A stretch of DNA of 39,101 nucleotides from CAZGYE01 sp964530165 (lineage in GTDB: Bacteria; Planctomycetota; Planctomycetia; Planctomycetales; Planctomycetaceae), in assembly GCA_964530165.1 (NCBI GenBank), contig CAZGYE010000012.1, positions 1 to 39,101 of the forward strand, in the 5' to 3' direction. Numbering within the stretch: the stretch's first letter is position 1; each line of letters begins with the position of its first letter. Below are positions 24,125 through 33,726 of the stretch, piece by piece. Below the pieces are notes generated by a model. The model was not told where the DNA came from, made no database searches, and saw only the letters and a program-made list of their open reading frames with translations. The position numbers and the translations under genes were made by a program.

Positions 24125-25759
24125 TCAGCCGGCGGGGCTGCTGGGGACAATGGGTACATGGATCACCGTTGGCCGATCCGCGGCAAGGGCGGAGTGCAGT
24201 GCCGGGATCAATTCTTCCTTTTGCTCCACGCGGACGCCTCGGCAACCGAAGCCTTCGGCCACCTGATCCAGCCGGGTGGGACCGAGGGTGCTGTAAAGAG
24301 GCTCGCCGTGCTCCCGCTTGTGTGTGGTCACCGAGATGCCCCACTGTTCGTCGTCGGCCACGACGGCGACAAAGGGGAGTCGCTGGCGGGCGGCACATTC
24401 CAGCTCGGCGACGGTGAAGGTGAAGGCGCCGTCGCCGGAGAGCAGAATCACCGGCCGATTCGGGTACAGCGCGCGGGCGGCCATCGCTCCCGGCAGACCC
24501 CAGCCGACAACCCCGCTGCGGCCGCAGGTCACCCAGTGGCCGGGACAGCGGTCCAAAAGCAACTGATGAAACCATTGACCGATGTTGCCGCCGTCGACCA
24601 GCAGGATGCTCTCGTCGGTCAGCACTTCTCGGATCGCAAGGACCACGTCCCGGCCGTTGGCGCCGGCCGGCAGCTTGTCGGCCGCGGCCAAACATTGCTG
24701 CCGATACGCGTCTCGCCGCTGTCGAGCTTCCGAAAGCCAATCAGCGGCCGGCGGGCAATTTCGTCGCCGGCAGGCATCGCTGAGTTGCGCGAGAACCGTC
24801 GCCGGTGACGCGCAAACGCTGAGATCGGCTTCCAGTCCTTGCCGCAAGCAATTCTCGTCTGCGTGGATACGGATGACCTTGGCATCGTCGCGCACAATCG
24901 GCGGGGAGAGCTGGCCGATGCGGTAATCGAACTCCACCCCGGCCAGGATAATCAGGTCCGCATCCGGCAACACACGTGGACCACCGGTTGCGGCGCCAAT
25001 GACTCCCACGAATGCGTCCATCTCGCTCGTGATGCTGCCCCGGTCCCAGATCGGCAGCACGGTGGGAATCTGCTGTTGGTCGAGGAACTCGGCCAGAACC
25101 GCTTCGCCGTGGGAGTAATAGAGCCCGCTGCCGGCAACGAGGACAGGCTTGTGGGCACGCTGGATCAACCGGGCGGCTTCTTCGACCACGCCGGTTTCAG
25201 CAGCACCGTGAAGACGCACTTCGCCGGAACGTACCCTTGACCGAGGCTCGCCTGTCGGATCGACTTCGGCCGAGGCCACGTCCTTCGGCAGCGCCAAATG
25301 AACCGGCCCGGGCCGGCCGCTGGTCGCTGCGGTGACCGCCTCGTGCACGATCTGTCCGATTCGCTCCGGCGCGTCCACCATCCGGGCGTACTTGCAGATG
25401 GGGGCGGCCATGGGAACGGGGTTGAAGTCTTGGAAGTCCTCGAAACCGAGCCGTCCGAGCGGGGTGATGCCGGTAATCAGCAGCATGGGCGAACCGTCGA
25501 ACCGCGCATTCAGCACGCCGGTCAGGGCGTTGGCATGCGCGACGGCGCCGCTGACCGCGCAGACACCGAGCGAACGGCTCAGTCGACCGGTGACCTCGGC
25601 CATGTAACTGGCCGCCTGTTCGTTGCGGACGTCGATCATCCGCATACCGGCCTGGCGACAGGCCAGGTAAAACGGATCCAGCCCGTGACCGTTGAGCGTC
25701 GCAATGAACTGCACGCCACGCGCCAGCAGTTCGTCCACAAGAACATCGGCAGCCGTCAT
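24125..25759 (-). CDS. Thiamine diphosphate-dependent enzyme, acetolactate synthase-like
   Basis: 544 residues, ATG 25759 with GGAGGGG five nt upstream. Three-domain POX/ALS layout: the N-terminal PYR domain with catalytic Glu in VRNEQAASYMAEV (E47), ending GRPGPVHLALPKDV; a central FAD/nucleotide-like domain (RAHKPVLVAGSGLYYSHG, LILAGVEFDYRIG); and a C-terminal PP domain with GDGAFTFTVAELECAARQRLPF. The ThDP motif normally ends in N-N-x-x-x-G; here it is ADDEQWG (468-474), so both Asn are Asp. The metal-binding GDG is kept. The unusual N-N to D-D change and the lack of ilvN or other valine genes beside it suggest a specialised decarboxylase or synthase, not the branched-chain ALS. Substrate unknown. 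Confidence 0.85.
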   Translation of the reverse strand: MTAADVLVDELLARGVQFIATLNGHGLDPFYLACRQAGMRMIDVRNEQAASYMAEVTGRLSRSLGVCAVSGAVAHANALTGVLNARFDGSPMLLITGITPLGRLGFEDFQDFNPVPMAAPICKYARMVDAPERIGQIVHEAVTAATSGRPGPVHLALPKDVASAEVDPTGEPRSRVRSGEVRLHGAAETGVVEEAARLIQRAHKPVLVAGSGLYYSHGEAVLAEFLDQQQIPTVLPIWDRGSITSEMDAFVGVIGAATGGPRVLPDADLIILAGVEFDYRIGQLSPPIVRDDAKVIRIHADENCLRQGLEADLSVCASPATVLAQLSDACRRRNCPPAADWLSEARQRRDAYRQQCLAAADKLPAGANGRDVVLAIREVLTDESILLVDGGNIGQWFHQLLLDRCPGHWVTCGRSGVVGWGLPGAMAARALYPNRPVILLSGDGAFTFTVAELECAARQRLPFVAVVADDEQWGISVTTHKREHGEPLYSTLGPTRLDQVAEGFGCRGVRVEQKEELIPALHSALAADRPTVIHVPIVPSSPAG

Positions 25760-25787
25760 GGTATCCCCTCCGCAGAGCGATTACTTG

Positions 25788-25922
25788 CTAGGCTGTGCCC
25801 GGTCAATCGAAACCGCAAGGGGTGGCAGGGTCGGCAGCGAAGCGAATGGCCCTGGTCGTCACGATTTCCGGGTCTTCCCTTCGGTCCAGACCCGGCCACC
25901 CGGAATGAGGGGGCACAGCTAG
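25788..25922. repeat. Inverted-repeat-bounded non-coding element (about 135 bp)
   Basis: CTAGGCTGTGCCC (25788-25800) and GGGCACAGCTAG (25911-25922) form terminal inverted repeats. Inside is an 8-bp-stem hairpin, CCGGGTCT with AGACCCGG (about 25868-25895). No coding frame is convincing. It resembles a miniature transposable element or a large REP sequence, placed 28 bp upstream of the ThDP enzyme start. Confidence 0.6.
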
Positions 25923-25923
25923 A

Positions 25924-25951
25924 GATTCTGAGCGAGAACGGTCTCAGAATC
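25924..25951. repeat. Perfect 9-bp-stem hairpin
   Basis: GATTCTGAG (25924-25932), 10-nt loop, CTCAGAATC (25943-25951). It is downstream of the FHA gene on the - strand; there is no T-run, so it is not a clear terminator. It may be part of the neighbouring inverted-repeat element. Confidence 0.55.
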
Positions 25952-25990
25952 AACTGTTGCTCTGCTTTGGTGACCGAATCGCCTTGTCCT

Positions 25991-26084
25991 ACCCAAACCG
26001 ACAACTTGTTGTCGGAACCGGCTGGTTGGGCGGCGCATGCAGCGACGACAAGTCGTCGGCTTGGGTTTCCACGGATGATCCGGG
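25991..26084 (-). repeat. Palindromic repeat element, copy 2
   Basis: Left arm 25991-26015 begins ACCCAAACCGACAAC; right arm 26043-26066 (begins CGACGACAAGTCG, ends TTGGGT); then TTCCACGGATGATCCGG up to the stop codon of the FHA gene (26085). Same architecture as copies 1 and 3, with no tandem expansion. Confidence 0.85.
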
Positions 26085-27053
26085 TCAGGCGATGGCGCGT
26101 GTCGGGGCGGCCTGTTTTTCTGGCAACTGTTCGAGCAGCGATCCCAGATGCGCGGCCAGTTGTTGCTGGGCGTCCAGCAAGGTTTCGGCGGCATCGGCGT
26201 AATTGGCTTCGCGGCGTGAGAGCCGTTGAGAACGCTGCTCAAGCTCCTGCGAGATGACGTTCAACTGTAAGAGCGCTCGTTCCAGGTCCTGTAAGAGTTC
26301 CAGTTCGAGCTGTCCGGCAGCGGCTATCAAAGGGCTGATGCTCCCCGCTCGCCGGTTTCGCGCGGCATCTGCTCCCTGGGAAGCCCGTTGGCCCGGCTCT
26401 CGGCCGGGGGGGCGAACGACGTTGGTTTCGGGAGCGTCCGAGGCCGCGTCGCTCGGTGAGCCGGCCCGTTCACGGACCGCGTGCATCAGCGCATCGGCGC
26501 CCAGTCGCTGCCCGGCCTCCAGCTTTTCGACCAGCGCTTCCTCTTGCTCGATCATCTCGACCAGTTCGGCAGCTGTCAGGCCTTCGAGCGATTGCTGGTC
26601 GAAGACTTCCGCGTCGAGATCGCTGTCCTGATCGCAGGGAACGGACTCCGATTGCGTCTGCGAGCCCGCTTGGCTGCCTGCGGCGCTGACCTCTCGGGCG
26701 ATGAATTGGAATCGCCCGATTTCGATCAAATCGCCGTCCGCGATCCGAACACTCTCGGCGACCGTGCCGTTCACCCTGAGGACGGGTGATGCCACGATCG
26801 TCTCCAGGTGAACGTCACGGCCGTCTGCGTGAATGATGCTGTGCAGCGGCGGCATGTCGTCACCGCCGAGGCGGAGATCACAGGCGCCGTCTGCGCCGAT
26901 CAAAAAACGGCTCTGGAGGATTGGCCGGTAGGGAAAGCAGGTTTGGCCACGGCGAATTTCGAGGAACAAAACCGGCGATGATGATGTATTCGGAGAATCA
27001 TCGGAAACAACTTCGGTAGCGGTCGCAGCAGCGAGAGAGGTCGACTGTGTCAA
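26085..27053 (-). CDS. FHA domain protein with C-terminal coiled coil
   Basis: 322 residues from TTG 27053, with AGGAG 7 nt upstream. FHA (forkhead-associated) phosphothreonine-binding domain at about 28-117: RFLIGADGACDLRLGGDDMPPLHSII, where R, then S/L and H follow the usual G-R-x, S-x-x-H pattern, VLRVNGTV in place of the N-G-T loop, and ADGDLIEIGRFQFIA as the final strands. The middle is Glu/Ala/Gln-rich and disordered. The last 70 residues (AAGQLELELLQDLERALLQL onward to about 300) are a likely coiled coil. FHA proteins bind proteins phosphorylated by serine/threonine kinases, which are abundant in planctomycetes. No kinase is encoded nearby. Confidence 0.8.
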   Translation of the reverse strand: MTQSTSLAAATATEVVSDDSPNTSSSPVLFLEIRRGQTCFPYRPILQSRFLIGADGACDLRLGGDDMPPLHSIIHADGRDVHLETIVASPVLRVNGTVAESVRIADGDLIEIGRFQFIAREVSAAGSQAGSQTQSESVPCDQDSDLDAEVFDQQSLEGLTAAELVEMIEQEEALVEKLEAGQRLGADALMHAVRERAGSPSDAASDAPETNVVRPPGREPGQRASQGADAARNRRAGSISPLIAAAGQLELELLQDLERALLQLNVISQELEQRSQRLSRREANYADAAETLLDAQQQLAAHLGSLLEQLPEKQAAPTRAIA

Positions 27054-27355
27054 ATCGCACTCCTGTCAACGTCGTGTCGGGAGAACGGCCAAGCACTGAA
27101 TACGGCGGGAAACCGGGGGGACGAGACTCTTTTCATGAACCAGTTTCGACAATCTGTTTCCAGCGGCATGAATGAAAAGAGAGGCGAACTCTGAGACCGC
27201 CGAGAAGGTTCGGAGGTGAAAAGGGAATTCGAGGCCGCATCTCATGGTTGCGCAAATTAGGAAACGCCAATGAACGGCCATCGTTGTAAGATAGAGCGTC
27301 GACGCAAACAGATCCGGTCACACACCGTTCGCTGAAGCCCTCGCTTTTGACTTTG
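27054..27355. other. Non-coding gap between the atpC end and the FHA gene
   Basis: About 300 bp with no gene I can support. The first part is upstream of the FHA gene and should hold its promoter; I see no convincing -35/-10 pair. It leads into the atp operon terminator region. Confidence 0.4.
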
Positions 27356-27397
27356 CCCCCCGTGTTGGTTGGGGGGATCAGCCCGGTGAATCACCGG
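27356..27397 (-). terminator. Hairpins at the end of the ATP synthase operon
   Basis: CCGGTGA, A, TCACCGG (27383-27397) is a perfect 7-bp-stem palindrome that overlaps the atpC stop codon (27391-27393). Next to it, CCCCCC, loop GTGTTGGTT, GGGGGG (27356-27376) makes a G/C-only 6-bp stem. On the - strand these follow the last gene of the operon. There is no T-run behind them, so they may work as 3'-end stabilisers or in factor-dependent termination rather than as a standard intrinsic terminator. Confidence 0.5.
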
Positions 27398-27795
27398 AGG
27401 CTCTTTGCCATCGCAAGCATGCGCCGCGCCCGCTGCTGGTCACGTTCTTTGGCGGCAAGCTCGGCTTCGGTGGTGGGCGTCCGCGCGGAAGCGGCCGTCA
27501 GTTGTTCCTCGGCCTGCGTCCGATCGATCTCCTCGGCCGTCATCGAGCGGTTCGTGAGGATCGATACCACCGGGCCTTTCACCTGTACGAACCCGCCGTC
27601 GACAAAATAGGAACGCACGCGGTCGGCAGCAGTGATTTTCAATTCACCATACCCGAGCCGGCCGACCAGCGGGGCCCGCCCCGGCAGGACGCCGATCTGC
27701 CCATCAAACAGCGGAAACCGCAACGCCGAGACAGGCTCGTCCAGCAAAGTGGACTCCGGTGTCACCAGCACGAGTTGAAGCTCATTGACTGCCAT
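27391..27795 (-). CDS. atpC: F1 ATP synthase epsilon subunit
   Basis: 134 residues. Seen: LQLVLVTPESTLLDEPVSALRFPLFDGQIGVLPGRAPLVGRLGYGELKI, the conserved N-terminal beta-sandwich with G-x-x-G-x-L-P-x-H/R-A-P, and a C-terminal helical hairpin (AEELAAKERDQQRARRML-like region near 110-130). The subunit links the gamma rotor to the c-ring and can inhibit ATP hydrolysis. It is the last gene of the operon. Confidence 0.95.
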   Translation of the reverse strand: MAVNELQLVLVTPESTLLDEPVSALRFPLFDGQIGVLPGRAPLVGRLGYGELKITAADRVRSYFVDGGFVQVKGPVVSILTNRSMTAEEIDRTQAEEQLTAASARTPTTEAELAAKERDQQRARRMLAMAKSLR

Positions 27796-27826
27796 GAGAC
27801 GTCACCGTTGTTACCCGTGGAACTCG

Positions 27827-27844
27827 CGCCCCGCAAGCGGGGCG
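27827..27844. repeat. Palindrome in the atpD-atpC gap
   Basis: CGCCCCGC, AA, GCGGGGCG; perfect 8-bp stem, 14 nt after the atpD stop in the transcript. Its flank TTTAGCCG and stem on the - strand resemble the element at 30327-30376, so they look like one family. Confidence 0.75.
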
Positions 27845-27858
27845 GCTAAATAAACTCC

Positions 27859-29319
27859 TTACGCAACTTCTGCTTCTATCTTCTTCGCCTGTTCTTCGGC
27901 CTCTTCGATGGCCCCCACATACATGAAGGCCCCTTCGGGCAGGTGGTCCCATTTGCCGTCGCAGATTTCCTCGAAACTGCGGATCGTCTCCCCGATGGGC
28001 GTGATCTTGCCTTCCTTGCCGGTAAATGCTTCGGCCACGAGGAACGGCTGCGAGAGGAACCGCTCAATCCGCCGGGCCCGGTGTACCACCAACTTGTCCT
28101 CTTCGTTCAATTCATCGATCCCCAGGATGGCGATGATGTCCTGCAGCTCGCGATACCGCTGCAGGATCTGCTGAACTCGTCGGGCCACCCGGTAGTGGTG
28201 CGCGCCGAGGAACTGCGGATCGAGAATTCGGCTCGAAGACGCCAGCGGATCGACGGCCGGGTAGATGCCCTTCTCGGTGATCCGGCGTTCGAGGTAAATG
28301 AATGCGTCGAGGTGCGAGAACGCGGTCGCCGGGGCCGGGTCGGTCGGATCGTCGGCCGGGACGTAGACGGCCTGCACGCTGGTAATGGCGCCGCGGTCAG
28401 TCGAGGTGATCCGTTCCTGCAGCTCACCGAGCTCGGTCCCCAGCGTCGGCTGGTAACCGACAGCGCTGGGCATGCGGCCCAACAACGCCGAGACCTCGCT
28501 GCCCGCCTGCGAAAAGCGGAAAATGTTATCGATAAACAACAGCGTATCGGCCCCGGTGGCATCACGGAACCATTCGGCCATCGTCAGGGCCGAGAGCGCG
28601 ACCCTCAGCCGAGCACCGGGTGGCTCGTTCATCTGACCGAAGACCATACAGGTTTGCTCGATGACCGACCGGTCGGATGTACCGATCTTCGTTTCCTGCA
28701 TTTCCAGCCACAGGTCGTTTCCTTCGCGGGTCCGTTCGCCCACGCCAGCAAACACCGAGTAACCGCCGTGGGCGCTGGCGATGCGGGCAATCAGTTCGGT
28801 CAGAATGACCGTCTTGCCCAGACCGGCCCCGCCGAACAGTCCGGCCTTGCCGCCGCGGACGAACGGCGTCAGCAGGTCGATCACCTTAATGCCGGTCTCG
28901 AACAGTTCGGTCTTGGAACTCAGGTTTTCCAGCGCCGGCGGTTGACGGTGAATGGGCCAGCGTTCCTCGCAGGTGACCTCGCCGCGGCCGTCGATCGGCT
29001 CGCCCAGCAAATTGAACACCCGCGAGAGCGTGCCTTTGCCCACCGGTACGGTCAGCGACGCCCCGGTGTCGGCGACATCCATGCCGCGGACAATCCCATC
29101 GGTCGACGCGAGCGCCACGCAGCGCACCCGGCCGCCGCCCAAATGCTGTTGGACTTCGCCGGTCACCTTGATGTGGAGGCCTTTGATCTCCTGGTCGATG
29201 ATGAGGGCGTTGTAGATGTCGGGCAGGTTTTCCTCGGGGAACTCGGCGTCGAACGTCGAGCCGATGACCTGAGTCACCCGGCCGACGTTTTGTTTTGTCA
29301 CAGCTTCTGTTGTGGCCAT
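27859..29319 (-). CDS. atpD: F1 ATP synthase beta subunit
   Basis: 486 residues. Catalytic subunit. Seen: KVIDLLTPFVRGGKAGLFGG, the P-loop GGAGLGKT (163-170), GVGERTREGNDLW with the catalytic Glu, TLLFIDNIFRFSQAGSEVSALLGRMPSAVGYQPTL (Walker B), and ASSRILDPQFLGAHHYRVA. The DELSEEDKLTVxRARKI motif appears as DELNEEDKLVVHRARRI. All active-site residues are in place, so it should be active. It lies between atpG and atpC; both neighbouring gaps hold palindromes. Confidence 0.98.
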   Translation of the reverse strand: MATTEAVTKQNVGRVTQVIGSTFDAEFPEENLPDIYNALIIDQEIKGLHIKVTGEVQQHLGGGRVRCVALASTDGIVRGMDVADTGASLTVPVGKGTLSRVFNLLGEPIDGRGEVTCEERWPIHRQPPALENLSSKTELFETGIKVIDLLTPFVRGGKAGLFGGAGLGKTVILTELIARIASAHGGYSVFAGVGERTREGNDLWLEMQETKIGTSDRSVIEQTCMVFGQMNEPPGARLRVALSALTMAEWFRDATGADTLLFIDNIFRFSQAGSEVSALLGRMPSAVGYQPTLGTELGELQERITSTDRGAITSVQAVYVPADDPTDPAPATAFSHLDAFIYLERRITEKGIYPAVDPLASSSRILDPQFLGAHHYRVARRVQQILQRYRELQDIIAILGIDELNEEDKLVVHRARRIERFLSQPFLVAEAFTGKEGKITPIGETIRSFEEICDGKWDHLPEGAFMYVGAIEEAEEQAKKIEAEVA

Positions 29320-29364
29320 TGCGATCTTTCCGTTGTTCGGTACAGTTTCCGAATCGAGCCGCTA

Positions 29365-29386
29365 CCCACGGGTTGCCACCCGTGGG
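29365..29386. repeat. Palindrome in the atpG-atpD gap
   Basis: CCCACGGGT, loop TGCC, ACCCGTGGG: a perfect 9-bp stem, 44 nt after the atpG stop and 45 nt before the atpD start in the transcript. It is unlike the families in the other gaps. Confidence 0.75.
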
Positions 29387-29430
29387 CTTTGACTGTTTTC
29401 TTTCCTTCGTTACTGGCGACTGCCGACTGG

Positions 29431-30312
29431 TTACTCTAGCGCCGCTGCGCCGCCGATGATCTCGGAAAGCTCCGAGGTGATCTGCGTCTGGCGGGCGCGA
29501 TTGTATTTCTGCGAGAGGTTGCCGATCATCTCGTCGGCGTTTTCGGTCGCTCCCTTCATGGCGACCATGCGGAAAATCTGTTCGCTGACGGCCGCGTCGA
29601 GAAAACACTTGAACAGCCGCGCTTTGAACGAAGCCGGCACAATGTCTTCCAGAATTTCCTGGGCCGACGGCAAAAACTCGTATTCGACGGCGGTCGCGGT
29701 TCGCTCACCGGCTCCCTCGTCGTCCGACAATTTGCCGATCGGCAGCAGCGTTTCCAGCAGCGGTACCTGCCGCGACGACGACTGAAACTGCATGTAGGCC
29801 ACGTCGAGCCGGTCGATCTTCTTTTCGCCAAACCACTCGATAAATCGGTCCGCCAGTTCTTCGACCTCTTCAAACGTCGACTTGTCCTCGAAGTGCGTGT
29901 AAGTGGCGTCAGCTGGCTGGCCCTGAAATCTCAGAAACCCGATGCCTCGCTTGCCGGCAACCTCCAACCGCAGACCCTGCTCCGCATCGCGGGCTTCACG
30001 AATTCGCCCCATCGCCTGACGAAGAACGCCGGCGTTGTAACCGCCGCACAGACCACGGTTCGACGTCAACACCAGCAGAACGCAGCTCTGCTCGTTCTCG
30101 TGGCTCTCGAGCAGCGGATGTGAGAACGCCAGGTTTGCCCGCGACAAGTCAGCGACGATCTCGGAAATCTTGCGTGTATAGGCGGCCGCTTCGGTGGCGC
30201 GGTCCATGGTCTTCTTGAACCGTGCCGTCGCGATCAGCTCCATCGTCCGCGTGATCTTGCGGACGTTGCGGACCGCTTTGAGTCGTTTAACGATCGCTCG
30301 CGCTTTTGCCAT
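29431..30312 (-). CDS. atpG: F1 ATP synthase gamma subunit
   Basis: 293 residues. The N-terminal coiled-coil helix (KARAIVKRLKAVRNVRKITRTMELIATARFKK) and the C-terminal helix (KGATENADEMIGNLSQKYNRARQTQITSELSEIIGGAAAL) form the rotor shaft; both conserved stretches are clear. LVLTSNRGLCGGYNAGVLR is the signature middle part. Rotates inside the alpha3-beta3 ring. Between the two ends there are local differences from the E. coli-type protein, but nothing is missing. Confidence 0.97.
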   Translation of the reverse strand: MAKARAIVKRLKAVRNVRKITRTMELIATARFKKTMDRATEAAAYTRKISEIVADLSRANLAFSHPLLESHENEQSCVLLVLTSNRGLCGGYNAGVLRQAMGRIREARDAEQGLRLEVAGKRGIGFLRFQGQPADATYTHFEDKSTFEEVEELADRFIEWFGEKKIDRLDVAYMQFQSSSRQVPLLETLLPIGKLSDDEGAGERTATAVEYEFLPSAQEILEDIVPASFKARLFKCFLDAAVSEQIFRMVAMKGATENADEMIGNLSQKYNRARQTQITSELSEIIGGAAALE

Positions 30313-30326
30313 GTTCGAATTGCCTC

Positions 30327-30376
30327 ATTTAGCCGTCCCGCTTGCGGGGCGCGGCGGGCAAGCCCGCCAGCTAAAT
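30327..30376. repeat. Two-hairpin palindromic element in the atpA-atpG gap
   Basis: Two hairpins, CCCGC/GCGGG (30337-30348) and GGCGGGC, AA, GCCCGCC (30353-30368), lie within an outer inverted repeat ATTTAGC (30327-30333) and GCTAAAT (30370-30376). It begins 14 nt after the atpA stop in the transcript and ends 14 nt before the atpG start codon. It shares TTTAGCCG and the CCGC-TT-GCGG core with the atpD-atpC palindrome. Confidence 0.75.
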
Positions 30377-30390
30377 GATCTTCAAAACTT

Positions 30391-32521
<2,131 letters not shown>

Positions 32522-33208
32522 CTAACTCGACCGCTCCGAAAACTGCGACAACGCTTCCTCGATAAACCGGTCCCGATCGGACTCGTCGAGGCTTCGGCCC
32601 AGCACGTGCTCGGTGGCGTCGGCGACGCGGGTGGCCATCGCATCGAACAGCTCTTGAAGCGCATGATCACGGGCCCGCTCGATTTCGCCGACCGCTCGCT
32701 GCTTGGTCCCCTCAGCCTCCTGTTGGGCTGTGCTGACGATCTCCTGCTTGGTGTGCTCGGCATCGCGGCGGGCCTCGGCCAGGATCTCGCGGACCTCGTC
32801 CTGCACCGTGTCCAGCTTCTCGGCGTGCCGGGCGAGCATCTGCTCCGCCTTGACGCGGGCCGCCTCCGCATCGGCAATGTCCTGGTGGATGCGGGCTTCA
32901 CGTTGCTCAAGACCGCGAGCGATTGGCCCCCAGGCGAACTTCCACAGGATCGCCAGCAGCAGCAGGAACACGATGAAGGTATAGATCGCTAAGTCCGACT
33001 TGAACTCGGCAGCGTCGGTGTTCACGCCCTCGGCCCCGATGTGCGGCGCGTGCGCCTTGTGTGCCGAGTCGTCTGTGGCGGCAGGGCCCTGATCGGCCGC
33101 CTGCGCGCCGGCCGGTTCGTGCGACTCTTCCTTCTCCGCTGCGAACACGGCAGCAGCCGAGAGCATCGCGACACCGAGCATTACCGTGCAGCGAAATGTG
33201 AAAAACAC
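32522..33208 (-). CDS. atpF: Fo ATP synthase b subunit with signal peptide and acidic/His-rich insert
   Basis: 228 residues from GTG 33208 (GAGG 7 nt upstream). Normal b subunits are about 156-170 residues; this one has an extra N-terminus: a signal peptide (MLGVAMLSAAAVFA, cleavage near residue 23) and an exposed segment with several His and Glu residues (24-70). Then comes one membrane segment (IYTFIVFLLLLAILWKFAWGP, about 73-93) and the long coiled-coil stalk (REARIHQDIADAEAARVKAEQML onward), which dimerises and contacts delta. Because of the extra start, the N-terminal segment should lie on the outside. Signal peptides on b and c are both present in this operon, which suggests a planctomycete-type feature. 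Confidence 0.93.
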   Translation of the reverse strand: MFFTFRCTVMLGVAMLSAAAVFAAEKEESHEPAGAQAADQGPAATDDSAHKAHAPHIGAEGVNTDAAEFKSDLAIYTFIVFLLLLAILWKFAWGPIARGLEQREARIHQDIADAEAARVKAEQMLARHAEKLDTVQDEVREILAEARRDAEHTKQEIVSTAQQEAEGTKQRAVGEIERARDHALQELFDAMATRVADATEHVLGRSLDESDRDRFIEEALSQFSERSS

Positions 33209-33249
33209 GGCAGTTCCTCAACCGATACGAGTACGGGACACTAGTCGGG

Positions 33250-33368
33250 ATTATTCATAGGTTGTCGTCATGGGACCCAAACCGACAACTTGTTGTCGCA
33301 TTCCACGGGTTTCATGGCACATCCAGCGACGACAAGTCGTCGGTTTGGGTTTCTATGAATAATTCAGG
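33250..33368 (-). repeat. Palindromic repeat element, copy 3, within the atp operon
   Basis: Terminal inverted repeat ATTATTCATAG (33250-33260) and CTATGAATAAT (33353-33363). Left arm 33275-33298 begins ACCCAAACCGACAAC; right arm 33327-33350. Its right end TCAGG is directly next to the atpE stop codon (33369). Same element as at 21815 and 25991. In the transcript it follows atpE with no gap and precedes atpF by about 40 nt. Confidence 0.88.
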
Positions 33369-33665
33369 CTAGCTTGCCCACGGGTTCTGCTGCGAGCAAA
33401 TGTAGAGCGCGTAAAACGTGAACCCTTCGATCAGCGCGGCGGCGATGATCATGGCCGTCTGGATGCTTGCGGCGATTTCCGGCTGACGGGCCATGCTTTC
33501 CAGAGCAGAGCCGGCCAGTCGACCGATTCCGTAACCACCCCCGATCACAACCAGCCCTGCGCCAATCGCACCCGAGATCTCTGTTCCCCCGTCTGCCGCC
33601 AACGCCGGTGACGCCGTCAACGCGACGGCAAAACCGAACACAGCAATCTTCGCAAATCTACTCAC
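33369..33665 (-). CDS. atpE: Fo ATP synthase c subunit with signal peptide, probably proton-type
   Basis: 98 residues from GTG 33665 (GGAG about 9 nt upstream). A cleavable-type signal peptide (MSRFAKIAVFGFAVALTASPALA, cleavage near 23-24) precedes the two-helix hairpin. Helix 1 is GAGLVVIGGGYGIGRLAGSALE, the polar loop is ARQPE, and helix 2 is AMIIAAALIEGFTFYALYI with the ion-binding Glu at E80. The Gln of Na+-type c subunits (I. tartaricus Q32) is Ile here, and the S-T after the Glu is G-F. Both point to a proton-translocating ring. The downstream element at 33250-33368 starts right after its stop. Confidence 0.95.
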   Translation of the reverse strand: MSRFAKIAVFGFAVALTASPALAADGGTEISGAIGAGLVVIGGGYGIGRLAGSALESMARQPEIAASIQTAMIIAAALIEGFTFYALYICSQQNPWAS

Positions 33666-33726
33666 CGATTTGGTCTCCCTTCACCACAACATTGCTTTGT
33701 CGGCCTGCTCGCCGCAGTCGCACCAC

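Noticed and set aside
23396..24808. 470-codon + strand frame opposite the deacetylase and ThDP genes
   Set aside because: It is antisense to two clear genes and crosses the gap and repeat between them. Long shadow frames are common in GC-rich DNA.
27943..29439. 498-codon + strand frame opposite atpD
   Set aside because: Exactly antisense to a conserved atpD gene with all motifs; a shadow frame due to codon bias.
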